From: Pseudoalteromonas sp. Scap06
GTDB lineage: Bacteria; Pseudomonadota; Gammaproteobacteria; Enterobacterales; Alteromonadaceae
Reading direction: 5' to 3'
Assembly (NCBI RefSeq): GCF_013394165.1
Contig: NZ_CP041331.1
Coordinates: 372,001-436,000 of the forward strand
DNA length: 64,000 nt
The translations under genes and the position numbers were made by a program. The notes under the pieces were generated by a model. That model did no database searches. It saw nothing but the letters and a program-made list of their open reading frames with translations, and had not been told where the DNA came from. This document shows positions 42,786 to 52,947 of this stretch, in pieces. Position 1 is the first letter of the stretch. Each line of letters opens with the position of its first letter.

Positions 42786-43592
42786 ATGATGTTGTCGCAG
42801 TTACAAGAGCTGTTCCAGCGTATCGATAAAAGTAAATTATTTCAATCATTTGTTATTGCAGTTATTGTGGTTTCTGCACTGACCGTGGGCGCACATACCT
42901 ATTCTTTGCACCCTACCGCTGAGCTATTTCTGCATTGGATGGATATAGGCATTACGGTGTTTTTCTTAATCGAATTGGTTATTCGTTATATTGCCAGTAA
43001 AGGGATCAAAGACTTTTTCTCCAAAGGCTGGAACATATTTGACTTCATTATAGTGATCGGTAGTTTATATCCTGCTGCAGGTTCGACTATTTTTATTGCT
43101 CGACTGCTGCGCATTTTCCGCGTACTACGTTTAGTGTCTATGATCCCAGAGCTGCGCTTATTGGTAAACTCACTAATAAAAGCCATCCCGCAAATGGGCT
43201 ATATCGCGCTGCTAATGTTTGTGATTTTTTATATTTATGCTGCCACAGGTAGCATGTTGTTTGCTGAAATAAACCCAGTACTGTGGGGCGATGTCTCTAT
43301 TTCTATGCTTACCTTGTTTAGAATCGCCACCTTCGAAGATTGGACCGACGTGATGTACGAAACCATGGCGGTGTACAAATTAAGTTGGATTTTTTACTTA
43401 ACCTTTATCTTTTTAACGGCATTTGTATTTTTAAATATGATGGTGGGGGCTATTTTAGAAGTAATGAGTGAGGAGCATCGCAATGCACGAGAAGAGCAAG
43501 CCGAAACTGACTCACTACCCGCAACTCAAGGCCAAGTAAACGAATTGAAGGCGCAACTGGCAGAGTTAAAACAATTACTTAAGAATAAGTAG
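42786..43592 (+). CDS. Voltage-gated sodium channel-like ion transporter (BacNav type)
   Basis: 268 residues forming a single six-helix channel subunit, as in NaChBac. The voltage sensor S4 shows arginines every third residue (ARLLRIFRVLRLVS, about 104-117). The pore loop has TFEDWTDVM (about 182) at the selectivity-filter position, with the Glu expected for sodium selectivity. The C-terminal 40 residues are a predicted coiled coil that should hold a tetramer. It probably conducts Na+ in this marine host, but selectivity is inferred. A strong terminator follows. Confidence 0.88.
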   Translation: MMLSQLQELFQRIDKSKLFQSFVIAVIVVSALTVGAHTYSLHPTAELFLHWMDIGITVFFLIELVIRYIASKGIKDFFSKGWNIFDFIIVIGSLYPAAGSTIFIARLLRIFRVLRLVSMIPELRLLVNSLIKAIPQMGYIALLMFVIFYIYAATGSMLFAEINPVLWGDVSISMLTLFRIATFEDWTDVMYETMAVYKLSWIFYLTFIFLTAFVFLNMMVGAILEVMSEEHRNAREEQAETDSLPATQGQVNELKAQLAELKQLLKNK

Positions 43593-43599
43593 CAGATTG

Positions 43600-43627
43600 A
43601 ATAGGGCAAGTATGTACTTGCCCTATT
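43600..43627. terminator. Bidirectional terminator
   Basis: Perfect 13-bp stem AATAGGGCAAGTA with its complement and a 2-base loop, between the convergent ion-channel and chemoreceptor genes. Confidence 0.85.
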
Positions 43628-43629
43628 AT

Positions 43630-45588
43630 TTATACTTTAAACTTGCCAACTAAGTCCGTTAACATTAAAGAAAGACGGCTCATTTCATTACCGTTCTCGC
43701 TGGTGCTAACAGCAATATCGCTAACCTCATCAGCCGAATTTTTAATTTCCGTTACGTTTCGGTTTATGTCTTCAGCTACGTGTTGCTGCTCTTCTGCAGC
43801 AGTCGCTATCTGGGTGTTTAAATCACTAATATTAACAATAGACGCCGTGATCTCGCTAAACTGTTGTTGCGCCGAGTGCGCAAGTTCTACAGTTTTATTC
43901 GTGGTTTCTATGCTGCGTTCCATGTCTTTAGACACTTTAGACGACATAGTGCGTAATTTATCAAGCTGCGATGCTACTTCTTCGGTCGACTCGGCAGTAC
44001 GTTGCGATAACGCACGAACTTCATCTGCAACCACGGCAAAACCACGCCCATGCTCACCAGCTCGCGCAGCTTCTATGGCTGCGTTTAAAGCCAATAAGTT
44101 AGTTTGCTCTGAAATGCCGCGAATAACGCTTAAAATCGACATAATATTTTCGCTTTCACTATCGAGCTTAGTAATGTCTGCTGAAGCATTATTTATTACA
44201 TCGCACAGCTGAACCACACTTTCTACGGTTTGTGTAATAACCGATTGCCCCAAGTCCGATGCTTGCTGTGTTTGAACCGCTAAATCCGCCGCATTCGCAC
44301 AACTGCTAGACACTTCATTAGCAGTAGCAGCCATTTCATTAATAGCCGTTGCCGCCATTTCTAAAGCTTGTTGTTGTTGACTGGTAGAGCTTGTTAATTG
44401 CACAGCTTGAGATGAGGTTTGCGATGAGGTTTTGCTAACATTTTGTGCGCATTCATTAATTTGCGTCACCAACTCACTGATCAGATTTAAAAATAAGTTA
44501 AAGCTGGTGGCTAGTTTAGCGGTTTCATCCTTAGTTTTAATTGCTAAGCGCTGGGTTAAATCACCGCCACCCTGCGATATTTCAGTTAAGCCATCACTTA
44601 CCTCAACAATAGGAGCGGAAATAAGCTTAGAAATATAACTCGCTATCGCAATAAACACACCAATTAACACAGCACTAATAATTAAAATGGTGTAAGCCAT
44701 TGCATTGGCCGCGCTCATTACCTCGGATTTTTCAACCACCCCAATAAACTTCCACCCTAAAATGGGAGACGTGTAAATATTGGCCATATACTGTTTTCCA
44801 TCAATATCGACATCAAACAGGCCTTTGTTGTTTTTAGCTAAATCGGCGTATTTTCCGCCCTCAATATCAGCTAGGTTTTTAAATCGGTAATCTGGGTGCT
44901 TCACATCCACCAGCACACTGCCGCTGTCTTCAATCAACATTAAGTAACCTGTTTCGCCTAATTTAATATCGGCAATAATATCGGTAAGCCCGCCCAATGA
45001 AACATCCATCCCTTGAGCACCAATTAACTTGCCGTTATCAATAATGGCTTTGACCGTAGATACAATCACTAAATCATCAGCGGCCCAGTAATAAGCATTA
45101 GTACGGGTTGTTTTACCGTTGGCTTGTTTAGCCGTTTTATACCACGGGCGCTGGCGAGGATCATAATTAGCGTTTACGTTTCCCATAGGCCATTGAATAT
45201 AACCACCTTGTTCATTCCCCATGTAAATATAAGCAAGCCCAGGGTGAGTCTCACCAAAATGATTAAATAAACTGTAAGCAGCTTGCTCCGTCGGACTTTG
45301 GTTAGGGTGATCAAGCATTACCTTAGTGCCAACATTCATATGGGTTTTTATGTTTTCACGGGCATTTTTAATCGTTTGGTGGGAGGCTAAGTAATCTACA
45401 TTTTTAGCAATTTCAGCAAAAAACATAGTAATTGCATTATCAACTTGGCGGGCTTCACGTTCACTTAACTGAGAAAAATTATCAAGTGCTTGCTCTCTAG
45501 TTTGTGAAATAACTAAAGCAGCTATAATTAATAACGGCAAGGCAATTGCAGATGCAAAAGAGAGCTTTAATTTTTTTGATATATTCAT
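43630..45588 (-). CDS. Methyl-accepting chemotaxis protein with dCache sensor
   Basis: 652 residues from the ATG at 45588, which has GAGG upstream; the frame to 45645 adds an unlikely leader. Layout: membrane helix (about 10-30), periplasmic double Cache domain with [19 protein letters not shown], second membrane helix (about 295-317), HAMP, and a long signalling hairpin with the conserved tip [20 protein letters not shown]. Such Cache domains usually bind amino acids or small organic acids; the ligand is unknown. No CheB/CheR-binding pentapeptide is visible at the C-terminus. Confidence 0.93.
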   Translation of the reverse strand: MNISKKLKLSFASAIALPLLIIAALVISQTREQALDNFSQLSEREARQVDNAITMFFAEIAKNVDYLASHQTIKNARENIKTHMNVGTKVMLDHPNQSPTEQAAYSLFNHFGETHPGLAYIYMGNEQGGYIQWPMGNVNANYDPRQRPWYKTAKQANGKTTRTNAYYWAADDLVIVSTVKAIIDNGKLIGAQGMDVSLGGLTDIIADIKLGETGYLMLIEDSGSVLVDVKHPDYRFKNLADIEGGKYADLAKNNKGLFDVDIDGKQYMANIYTSPILGWKFIGVVEKSEVMSAANAMAYTILIISAVLIGVFIAIASYISKLISAPIVEVSDGLTEISQGGGDLTQRLAIKTKDETAKLATSFNLFLNLISELVTQINECAQNVSKTSSQTSSQAVQLTSSTSQQQQALEMAATAINEMAATANEVSSSCANAADLAVQTQQASDLGQSVITQTVESVVQLCDVINNASADITKLDSESENIMSILSVIRGISEQTNLLALNAAIEAARAGEHGRGFAVVADEVRALSQRTAESTEEVASQLDKLRTMSSKVSKDMERSIETTNKTVELAHSAQQQFSEITASIVNISDLNTQIATAAEEQQHVAEDINRNVTEIKNSADEVSDIAVSTSENGNEMSRLSLMLTDLVGKFKV

Positions 45589-45680
45589 GCAATTAACCTC
45601 TAAAAACACTCTTAAGAATATAGTGTGGCTAAAGGGGTTGAGCAAGAAATAATATGAGAATATTTCGAAGAGGCAATAAA

Positions 45681-45708
45681 AAAGGTTAGCAATTAGCTAA
45701 CCCTTTTA
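45681..45708 (-). terminator. Terminator after asd
   Basis: Minus-strand stem GGTTAGC/GCTAACC around a 5-base loop, followed by a run of six T. Confidence 0.85.
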
Positions 45709-45725
45709 CTTGGCGAACTAGAAAG

Positions 45726-46841
45726 TTATTCACCGTCTACAATAATTCGTAGCATCCGGCGAAGTGGCTCCGCTGCACCCCATAACAGCTGATCGCCTAC
45801 GGTAAAGGCGCTGATGTATTTTGGTCCCATAGCGAGTTTACGAATACGGCCAACAGGAATACTTAGCGAACCGGTTACTTTAACTGGGGTTAAGTCGGTG
45901 CTGGTAACGTCGCGCTGATTAGGAATTACTTTAACCCACTCATTGTGCGATGCTAAGATTTCTTCTATTTTCTCAACGCTAATGTCTTCACGTAATTTAA
46001 TTGTCATCGCTTGGCTATGACAACGCATAGCACCAATGCGTACACATAAACCATCAATAGGTACTGGCTGCTTAGAAGAGCCTAAAATTTTGTTCGCTTC
46101 AACCTGTGCTTTCCACTCTTCTTTAGACTGGCCACTTGGCATAGGCACATCAATCCATGGGATTAAGCTACCCGCCAGTGGTACACCAAACTGGTCTTGT
46201 GGCAAATCACTCGATGCCATTTTTTCGCTGACTATTTTATCAATTTCTAAAATAGCTGAACTTGGATTATCTAATTGCTTTGCAACACTCGTATGAATAG
46301 CACCCATTTGGGCAATAAGCTCTTTCATATTGCGCGCACCGGCGCCCGACGCTGCTTGGTAAGTCATTGGGCTTACCCATTCAATTAGGTCGTGCTCAAA
46401 TAAACCGCCCAGTGCTAGCAGCATAAGTGAAACCGTGCAGTTACCACCTACAAAAGTTTTAACGCCTTGCTCAAGCCCTTGCTCAATGACATCTTTGTTA
46501 ACAGGGTCAAGTACGATAATACTGTCGTCGCTCATACGCAGCGCAGAGGCCGCATCTATCCAATAGCCATCCCAACCCGATTCACGTAATTTTGGGTACA
46601 CCGCATTGGTATAATCGCCACCCTGACAGGTAACAATAATGTCCATTTTTGCAAGTTCAGAAATATCACTAGCATCTAAAAGCGGTTTAGCAGGACCAGC
46701 TAACTCAGGACCAAGTTGACCTGCCTGTGAGGTGGTGAAAAAGGTGGTGTCGATATGTGCAAAATCATGTTGTTGTTCCATTCGCTCTAGTAATACTGAG
46801 CCTACCATGCCGCGCCATCCGACTAATCCTACTTTTTTCAT
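45726..46841 (-). CDS. asd: Aspartate-semialdehyde dehydrogenase
   Basis: 371 residues from the ATG at 46841 ([21 protein letters not shown]), which matches the E. coli Asd start; the frame to 46865 has no ribosome-binding site. The NADP-binding GWRGMVGS motif, catalytic Cys in [15 protein letters not shown] (about 135) and His in [14 protein letters not shown] are present. It makes aspartate semialdehyde for lysine, threonine, methionine and cell-wall diaminopimelate, so it is a core gene on this replicon. It is monocistronic with its own terminator. The 291-base gap upstream shows no recognisable riboswitch. Confidence 0.96.
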   Translation of the reverse strand: MKKVGLVGWRGMVGSVLLERMEQQHDFAHIDTTFFTTSQAGQLGPELAGPAKPLLDASDISELAKMDIIVTCQGGDYTNAVYPKLRESGWDGYWIDAASALRMSDDSIIVLDPVNKDVIEQGLEQGVKTFVGGNCTVSLMLLALGGLFEHDLIEWVSPMTYQAASGAGARNMKELIAQMGAIHTSVAKQLDNPSSAILEIDKIVSEKMASSDLPQDQFGVPLAGSLIPWIDVPMPSGQSKEEWKAQVEANKILGSSKQPVPIDGLCVRIGAMRCHSQAMTIKLREDISVEKIEEILASHNEWVKVIPNQRDVTSTDLTPVKVTGSLSIPVGRIRKLAMGPKYISAFTVGDQLLWGAAEPLRRMLRIIVDGE

Positions 46842-47132
46842 TGTTTGTTCCACTGTTTGATTCATAAAAGGAGCCTATACATTAAAAATTAAAAATTCAT
46901 TGCGTGAGATTTAATTTTTACAGCCTTAAACTAACACCACCAGCACGCTAAAACTAGTGAATAAAGTCTAACTCAAATTTTTTTCATAATGTAAAAAATG
47001 CAAAAGCATACAACGATTATTTTAAACTTTAATAAAAGCTTAACCTTGTTGAAACCTGTATTTACCAAGCTTAGAAGGCACATTGAAAAAAGAGGTTTTG
47101 TGTAATTCTACATTCAACTAAAGGAAAAGATA

Positions 47133-47552
47133 ATGAAGACACTTACTTTCGCTCTACTCGCTTTAAGCTCAGCATCACTTAATGTATTTGCAGATACAAC
47201 GCTTTCAGCAAACACAATGGCATTTAAAGAAAATGAAAAAGTATATTTTGAACGCGCAGAAATAAATGTGGAAGAGCGACAAGGCGTACTAGTCAATACT
47301 GCAACAACTTATTACAGCCCAAAGGTATGGATAAATGGACGCTTAGAGCAGTTTTTTGTAGGCTCTACAAATGGAAATCAATTTTGTGAAGAACGTGGTC
47401 ATAACCAAGAAATTTCAGGAAGCACAATCACTTGTGGGGAAGATGAAAGCGCTTATGGTAACTTTGATTGGTATAACCAATTATGGACAATGAAAAGCAC
47501 CGGTAGTAAAAACCAATGCTACCAACTTTATGCAACTATAAAGTGTCAGTAA
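47133..47552 (+). CDS. Secreted hypothetical protein
   Basis: 139 residues with a signal peptide (MKTLTFALLALSSASLNVFA) and a mature part of about 118 residues with four cysteines (FCEERG, TCGED, QCYQL, KCQ), suggesting two disulfides. AAAGGAAAA precedes the ATG. I recognise no family. It is convergent with another small secreted protein gene, with a strong terminator between them. Confidence 0.75.
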   Translation: MKTLTFALLALSSASLNVFADTTLSANTMAFKENEKVYFERAEINVEERQGVLVNTATTYYSPKVWINGRLEQFFVGSTNGNQFCEERGHNQEISGSTITCGEDESAYGNFDWYNQLWTMKSTGSKNQCYQLYATIKCQ

Positions 47553-47561
47553 AATATTCAA

Positions 47562-47592
47562 TTGTAGCCCTATGCTAATTATAGGGCTACAA
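47562..47592. terminator. Bidirectional terminator between two small secreted-protein genes
   Basis: Perfect 12-bp stem TTGTAGCCCTAT with its complement and a 7-base loop between convergent genes. Confidence 0.85.
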
Positions 47593-47605
47593 ACAATTTA
47601 GACCA

Positions 47606-47953
47606 TTAGATGCGATGAACTGATCCTATATAGTCAGTAATGCTATCATTACAACTGCGCGCATCATCACCATTAAACTCCTCGAGTATATAAATTTTTA
47701 CAGGCGTTTCTAAACCTTTTGCTTCAGCAAGCTTTTCTAAGATCTGGCCAAATTGATTATCTTGATAAGCTAAGGTTAACTTGTCATTAGCCAAGTGAGT
47801 AATACTATTAGTTGTCTTTACAATTACCTGAGAATGATTTAGTTGAATATCATCGACAATAACAGAACATGATCTTGCAGCTAGAGCATCATTCGCAAAA
47901 CCAAAAGAACCAAATATAACAACTGAGCTAATAACCTTTCTTATTAAATTCAT
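47606..47953 (-). CDS. Small secreted hypothetical protein
   Basis: 115 residues with a signal peptide ending ANDALA, then ARSCSVIVDD. Two cysteines (RSCSV, RSCND) could form one disulfide. No family recognised. GGAAC precedes the ATG. It is transcribed towards the convergent secreted-protein gene; no operon partner. Confidence 0.7.
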   Translation of the reverse strand: MNLIRKVISSVVIFGSFGFANDALAARSCSVIVDDIQLNHSQVIVKTTNSITHLANDKLTLAYQDNQFGQILEKLAEAKGLETPVKIYILEEFNGDDARSCNDSITDYIGSVHRI

Positions 47954-48167
47954 GGATATTGTTCCTTTTAAAATAAAATTATAAAACTTAATTACAGCCT
48001 GTTAAATGTAAACAACAATCATGCTTTATTTGTTAAAGAATCATTAAAGTTAAATGATTTAGAGGGAGTATGTGTATGAAGTGAATGATGCTTAAGATAA
48101 AAGAGAATTAAAAAAACTATTTATATAAAAAATATTAAACTACAACTACGTTTAAAACTGAGATACT

Positions 48168-48192
48168 AAAAAGCCCTACATATAGCAGGGCT
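48168..48192 (-). terminator. Terminator after TonB-dependent receptor
   Basis: Minus-strand AGCCCT/AGGGCT stem with a loop of about 9 bases followed by five T, 38 bases after the receptor stop. Confidence 0.7.
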
Positions 48193-48229
48193 AAGGGTTG
48201 TAACGGCTTATTTTAGTCGTTCGAGGGCT

Positions 48230-50953
48230 TTAAAACTCGTAGCTAAAGCTGACGCTCAGTTCTCTAGGCATTTCTTGAGAACGAATTAACACATCATTTT
48301 GTTCTACTTCAAAGTTTTGTCCCAACATATTCTTCACTTTAAGTGTTAATGTGGTATTAAACGTTGGGTAGTAACTATAAACCATGTCTAACGAGTTTAA
48401 AGGTTGTTCGTAAGCGTCATCAAAGTTGTTAACACCCGCAGCTAAAATACGGTCACCAAATACGTTATAAATAACTGAAGCTTGATGCATGCCATCATGC
48501 GAATCGTAATTCAATTGTAGGTTGGCAACATACTTTGAGTGGCCAGTCATACGTCGCTTTAGATTTGTAAGGTCGGCGCGCTGTTCTTGTGCAATTTCAA
48601 CTTCTGAATCACTAACCGTTAAATTACCAGAAGTAAAAAAAGCACCACCCAATAAATCACTATGCAACTCAGTTAACCATTCAGCTTCTATACCGTAAAC
48701 ATAGGCTGTATCTGCATTGTCAAACTGCAGAGTAAAACGGCCGTCACTTTCGGTTAATAATGCTTCGATTGGATTATCTATATCTTTATAGAATGCGCCA
48801 ACTGAGTAGTTATCACCATTGTCCATATAAAATTCGATACGTGCATCAAAGTTATCTAGGTAACTAGATTCCAAGAATGGATTACCAAGCGTTCGATAAC
48901 CAGTCAACGGATCTTGGAATTGAACAGGGCTTAGCTCACGCAAATCAGGACGAACAACCGTGCTGCCATAGCCAAAACGAACTTGGTACGACTGCTGACT
49001 ATATGTCATAGATAATGAAGTAAAATACTCATCTTCCATCACACTTGCTTGTTTTATCGCATCTGCACTTAATTTATCTGCCAATAAAGCAGGATCGAAT
49101 GCTGAGCGAGAAAAAGCAAGGGCAACTTGGCGGAAGTCCTCGTAACGCACACCACCACTTAAACGCCAATCTTGAGCAAAAGTGATATCAAAAGAGCCGT
49201 AATAAGCATCAATCATTTGCGCTGCTAGGTAATCATCGGCTGTAGGTTCTTGAAACAATAACTCTACATCCGTTGAATCGATAACAGCATCATTAGCAAA
49301 GAAACTACCAATTGACAGCGCTTCTTCTTCACTTTGTGCTAAATCTAAAGACTGTGTTTGGCTGAAGCGATAGTTAAAAAAGTCTGTGCGGTAATCACGC
49401 GTTTTTTCAACAAAATAGCCGCCGCCCGCGATTTCAACTTCGGCGTTCTCAAAGTAAAAAACTTTGTTAACATTAACGCCCCAGTTTTCTACATCGTCTT
49501 CTAGCTCAACAAATCGATACAAATAAGGATTACCACCTAAGCTGCCATTATAAAAAGTACGTTGATATTCGCCATCGGCGTACTCATCACGCACCGTTAC
49601 TTCAAGCTCGCCAGGTATACTCGTCGTCGCTGTTGAATCAGTGTATTGCCAATCTACACCCACACCTTCAAGAAAACTCCACTCTAAATTGTGCATTCCA
49701 CGAAGTTGAAGTATTTCAAGTTCCCGTTCCTCAAAAGAGGTTAAGTGGCTTCGCTGTAATTGCCCAGCATCAATGCTTAATGACTTTGAAGGCTCTTGGT
49801 AAAGCGCAACAGAAGCTTCATCTTCAGTATCTCGTAGCATCATATAGGTGGCTGTTAAATCATGGCCGCCAATTTTATAACCTAAATTTAGAGAGCTATT
49901 TAATTTTATATTATGCTTTGTTGATACTTCTTTCTCTGTGGCAGAGTAACAAGTAAAGTCATCTTTTGAACATTCAGATTCAGATGCGTCAACAGAAGAA
50001 AGTACTGCGCTAAACTTCTCTGCATTAGACCATTCATTTTCATAAGCAACTGATGCTAAGAAGCCAAAAGAGCCATCTAAACCAAATAAGTTATCAAATC
50101 GGTCGCCATAAACAGCTTTAATGCCTGCATCAGGGTTTAAGCTTTCTTTTTCTAAGCCAAAATCTCTTGGTAGTGCTTTTGATAAACTTTTATTTAAGTC
50201 TATTGCAGCTGCTTGACCAATATCAGCCCCCTGACGTCTTGACTCCACATCTCTTATATTTCTGTATGAAATATCAGACAAACCATTAATATAGGTATTT
50301 AGCGCCGTTTTAACGGCTCCTGGTAAGGCGCGTGTACCATCGTCTTTACCTAACCAGTCATCACTGCCGCCATTATATGTATAGCCTTCATCGTTTGTAT
50401 CTTTATAGCTAGCACCAATCTCAACTTTAAATAAAGTATCACTTGGAATGCTTTTCGTCCTGATATTAACGTCACCACCACCAAAAGCCGCAGGCATATT
50501 AGGTGAATAGGCTTTTTGAACAGCTAAAGATTCAATAATACTTGATGGGAAAATATCAAGTGGTATTACATTTCTGGTCAGATCTGGGCTTGGAACAACT
50601 GCGCCATTTAAACGCACGCTTGAGTAACGCTCACCTAAACCGCGTACATAAATAAACTTATCGTTAACTAAAGATAAGCCTGTAACACGGCGAAGTGCTG
50701 AAGCGGCATCGCTATCACCCGTTCTAGATATTTGCTCTGAACCCATTATATCAGCAACAAATGCCTGATTTTTACGTTCATCAATTACGGCACTAGCACT
50801 GCCTTTGAGGCGTGTACCTGTTGCAACAACTTCTTCTATCGCTTCTTCATTGATTATTTCTTGTGCCTGTTCAGCGAAAGAATTAAATGAAGAAAAAAGG
50901 GAGAGCAGAGATAACGTTATTAGATTAGTTTTAAACTGCTTTTGATGTTTCAT
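48230..50953 (-). CDS. TonB-dependent outer membrane receptor
   Basis: 907 residues. A signal peptide is followed by a TonB-box-like region (EEVVATGTRLKG), the plug domain (SALRRVTGLSLVNDKFIYVRG, then FGGGDVNI), and a large beta-barrel ending in the outer-membrane signature SFSYEF. The substrate is unknown. It lies 72 bases downstream of a beta-helix lipoprotein gene with an intercistronic terminator between. Its upstream unit and the TonB operon share a promoter motif, which suggests joint use. Its translation start region (GGATATAAATATGAAA) is partly complementary to small-RNA copy 3. Confidence 0.93.
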   Translation of the reverse strand: MKHQKQFKTNLITLSLLSLFSSFNSFAEQAQEIINEEAIEEVVATGTRLKGSASAVIDERKNQAFVADIMGSEQISRTGDSDAASALRRVTGLSLVNDKFIYVRGLGERYSSVRLNGAVVPSPDLTRNVIPLDIFPSSIIESLAVQKAYSPNMPAAFGGGDVNIRTKSIPSDTLFKVEIGASYKDTNDEGYTYNGGSDDWLGKDDGTRALPGAVKTALNTYINGLSDISYRNIRDVESRRQGADIGQAAAIDLNKSLSKALPRDFGLEKESLNPDAGIKAVYGDRFDNLFGLDGSFGFLASVAYENEWSNAEKFSAVLSSVDASESECSKDDFTCYSATEKEVSTKHNIKLNSSLNLGYKIGGHDLTATYMMLRDTEDEASVALYQEPSKSLSIDAGQLQRSHLTSFEERELEILQLRGMHNLEWSFLEGVGVDWQYTDSTATTSIPGELEVTVRDEYADGEYQRTFYNGSLGGNPYLYRFVELEDDVENWGVNVNKVFYFENAEVEIAGGGYFVEKTRDYRTDFFNYRFSQTQSLDLAQSEEEALSIGSFFANDAVIDSTDVELLFQEPTADDYLAAQMIDAYYGSFDITFAQDWRLSGGVRYEDFRQVALAFSRSAFDPALLADKLSADAIKQASVMEDEYFTSLSMTYSQQSYQVRFGYGSTVVRPDLRELSPVQFQDPLTGYRTLGNPFLESSYLDNFDARIEFYMDNGDNYSVGAFYKDIDNPIEALLTESDGRFTLQFDNADTAYVYGIEAEWLTELHSDLLGGAFFTSGNLTVSDSEVEIAQEQRADLTNLKRRMTGHSKYVANLQLNYDSHDGMHQASVIYNVFGDRILAAGVNNFDDAYEQPLNSLDMVYSYYPTFNTTLTLKVKNMLGQNFEVEQNDVLIRSQEMPRELSVSFSYEF

Positions 50954-50983
50954 ATTTATATCCTCTAAACCTAAAATTCCCTT

Positions 50984-51006
50984 AAAAAAGGCGCCAGAGC
51001 GCCTTA
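50984..51006 (-). terminator. Intercistronic terminator/attenuator before the TonB-dependent receptor
   Basis: Minus-strand stem AAGGCGC/GCGCCTT with a 4-base loop, then TTTT. It lies between the lipoprotein and receptor genes and may reduce rather than abolish read-through. Confidence 0.65.
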
Positions 51007-51025
51007 TAATTAGAGCCGGTCTAGA

Positions 51026-52633
51026 TTAATTACTAGCGCGTTGTAAAGATGCAGCTACAAAATCAGCCCATTCACTTGATTCACCTTCTTTAAGTGCACC
51101 AATGTAGCCTGCGTTAGTGAAGAAAGAGTCAACTTCACTCATGTCTTTCGCTGTTGTAGCTACCGCAGTACCTTGTGAGTCTGTAATAGTTGCTGCAGTT
51201 GAAACACCATCCGCACCAAGCACATTTGCAAAATCAGCAAAACCAATCAGCTGGTTATTTTCGCCACCAGTAAACCAGGTATTGATATCAAAGCTTGCTA
51301 ACGCACCGGTTAAAGGAGTATTTACGTCTTCAAAATTCTTACCACACGCAAATATTGAACTCATAAATGCGATATCACCGTTGTTTGCATTGGCATGCAC
51401 ACCAGCATCTCCTGATTTATCTTTTTCATTATATAAATCAAAACAGCCAGCACCATCTACAGATGATGAGTTTACAAACAACATGTTAGCTAATTGCGCT
51501 TTACCCCATTCTTTCATTTCCATACCGGCACCAGTACGACGCCCTTCAGCACCTTGATCACCAGTAGTAACAACGGTTGCATTAGCAATAGTTGGGTTAG
51601 ATACAGTCGTTACTAAATCTTGTGCGTCTGCAGATAGTGGATCAACTTTTGCGCCATCTGTTTCAAATCCATGATTTCCATATTCATTTGAACGTACAAG
51701 AATGTACTGTCCGTAACCTTTCCAACCCTCATCCCAGTCAATACCGTCATCACCAGTATCAGTAACAACAATATGTTTAAGATTAACGCTACCACCAAAG
51801 AGCTCTATACCATCATCAAAACCATTATGTACATGAACATAATCAATTGTTGTGCCTGAGCCAACAGCATTTAGTGTTAAACCATTTAGCTCATCACCTT
51901 CAACGCCAAATCCTGCATACTTAATAACAATATGCTTTAATATACCGCTACTATCTTGCGGGTCATTACCACCGTAATAAGATACAATACCTTCAGCTGA
52001 GTGATTACACATGTCTTGTGCCGCAGCTGTCGCTGTACAACGAATAGAATGACCACGTCCATTTACCTGAACGCCACCCCAATCCCCAATTTGAGCGGTT
52101 GTTGAATCATCACCATCAACTTCTTTAATGCTTGTGAAAATAATTGGCTTATCTACTTCACCAATTGCTTCAATATTTGCACCACGTGCAATACGAATAA
52201 AACTCTCTGGCTTGGTAAACGCAATGGTAGCGCCTGCTTCAATAGACAATGTTGGGCCATTAACATCAATAGTAGCGCCTGTAGATGTGTCTACATCGTC
52301 ACCTATAAATAAAGCACCTTCAAATACATGGGCACCGCCATCGTCTAGCGCAGGGATAACAAAAGAGCTAGTAATTTCTTTTGCATTACTTGCAAATGCT
52401 TGGCTGTATAAGCAGTTTACGCCTTCTGCTTCACCTGTAAATGTAGCTCCATCTAATGTGTATGTGGCGCAACTTACAGTATCGCCACCATTATCACCAC
52501 CTGGGTTAGTCACTGAATTGTCTACACTGTTATCAACTGTCGTAGGTGTAACGTTAATATCTCCACCGCCACAACCAGCAAGTGTTATTGCTGTAGCCAC
52601 TAAGCTGATTTTGAATAAGCCAGATAATTTCAT
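51026..52633 (-). CDS. Beta-helix-like lipoprotein paired with the TonB-dependent receptor
   Basis: 535 residues. The lipobox is LAGC (Cys about 21), followed by a Gly/Asp/Asn-rich linker. The body has repeated beta-strand turns such as GGVQVNGRG, KHIVIKYAGFGVEGDELNG and GDDGIDWDEGWKGYGQYIL, which fit a right-handed parallel beta-helix. Similar lipoproteins are often found next to TonB-dependent receptors in marine proteobacteria; their role is not established, perhaps surface capture of substrate. Its promoter carries the TTGTCAT-N26-TTGTCAT element (52764-52803). Confidence 0.8.
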   Translation of the reverse strand: MKLSGLFKISLVATAITLAGCGGGDINVTPTTVDNSVDNSVTNPGGDNGGDTVSCATYTLDGATFTGEAEGVNCLYSQAFASNAKEITSSFVIPALDDGGAHVFEGALFIGDDVDTSTGATIDVNGPTLSIEAGATIAFTKPESFIRIARGANIEAIGEVDKPIIFTSIKEVDGDDSTTAQIGDWGGVQVNGRGHSIRCTATAAAQDMCNHSAEGIVSYYGGNDPQDSSGILKHIVIKYAGFGVEGDELNGLTLNAVGSGTTIDYVHVHNGFDDGIELFGGSVNLKHIVVTDTGDDGIDWDEGWKGYGQYILVRSNEYGNHGFETDGAKVDPLSADAQDLVTTVSNPTIANATVVTTGDQGAEGRRTGAGMEMKEWGKAQLANMLFVNSSSVDGAGCFDLYNEKDKSGDAGVHANANNGDIAFMSSIFACGKNFEDVNTPLTGALASFDINTWFTGGENNQLIGFADFANVLGADGVSTAATITDSQGTAVATTAKDMSEVDSFFTNAGYIGALKEGESSEWADFVAASLQRASN

Positions 52634-52763
52634 TGTTCACTCCGTAAAAGTATTTAATTATTGTGTTAGCGCATTAAGTAATAACTTAAGTCACTTTAAG
52701 GCACGATACTCATGCATTAAGGTCACTTGAGTTATCGAATACGAAGTACAATACGGGAGTGTT

Positions 52764-52803
52764 ATGACAATGAAGTTACACTTTAATAAACATAAAATGA
52801 CAA
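52764..52803 (-). promoter_or_regulatory. Pho-box-like tandem element upstream of the lipoprotein/receptor unit
   Basis: On the minus strand, TTGTCAT, TGTTTAT, GTGTAAC and TTGTCAT follow each other at an exact 11-base period (52803 down to 52764). The second TTGTCAT is followed after 10 bases by TATTGT, a possible -10. PhoB sites are 11-base direct repeats of CTGTCAT-type half sites that replace the -35. The outer pair recurs with identical spacing upstream of the TonB operon. Confidence 0.55.
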
Positions 52804-52846
52804 TGTTAATTAACTAAAAATCAATAGGTTGCTTTAAAAGTGCACG

Positions 52847-52882
52847 CAAAAAAACCACACAAACTTAATGTTAGTGTGGTTT
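52847..52882 (-). terminator. Terminator of the TonB operon
   Basis: Minus-strand AAACCACAC/GTGTGGTTT stem followed by seven T, 66 bases after the TPR gene. It separates the TonB operon from the lipoprotein/receptor unit. The rest of the 52634-52947 gap is the promoter region of the lipoprotein gene. Confidence 0.85.
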
Positions 52883-52947
52883 GAGTAGTGCAATTATGAA
52901 ATGGTTTTTAGTGCGTCAATTAAGAACTAATAATCGCACTATAAAAA

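Noticed and set aside
46842..47132. Lysine riboswitch or leader-peptide attenuator upstream of asd
   Set aside because: No conserved riboswitch elements, lysine-rich leader or attenuator hairpin could be found on the minus strand.
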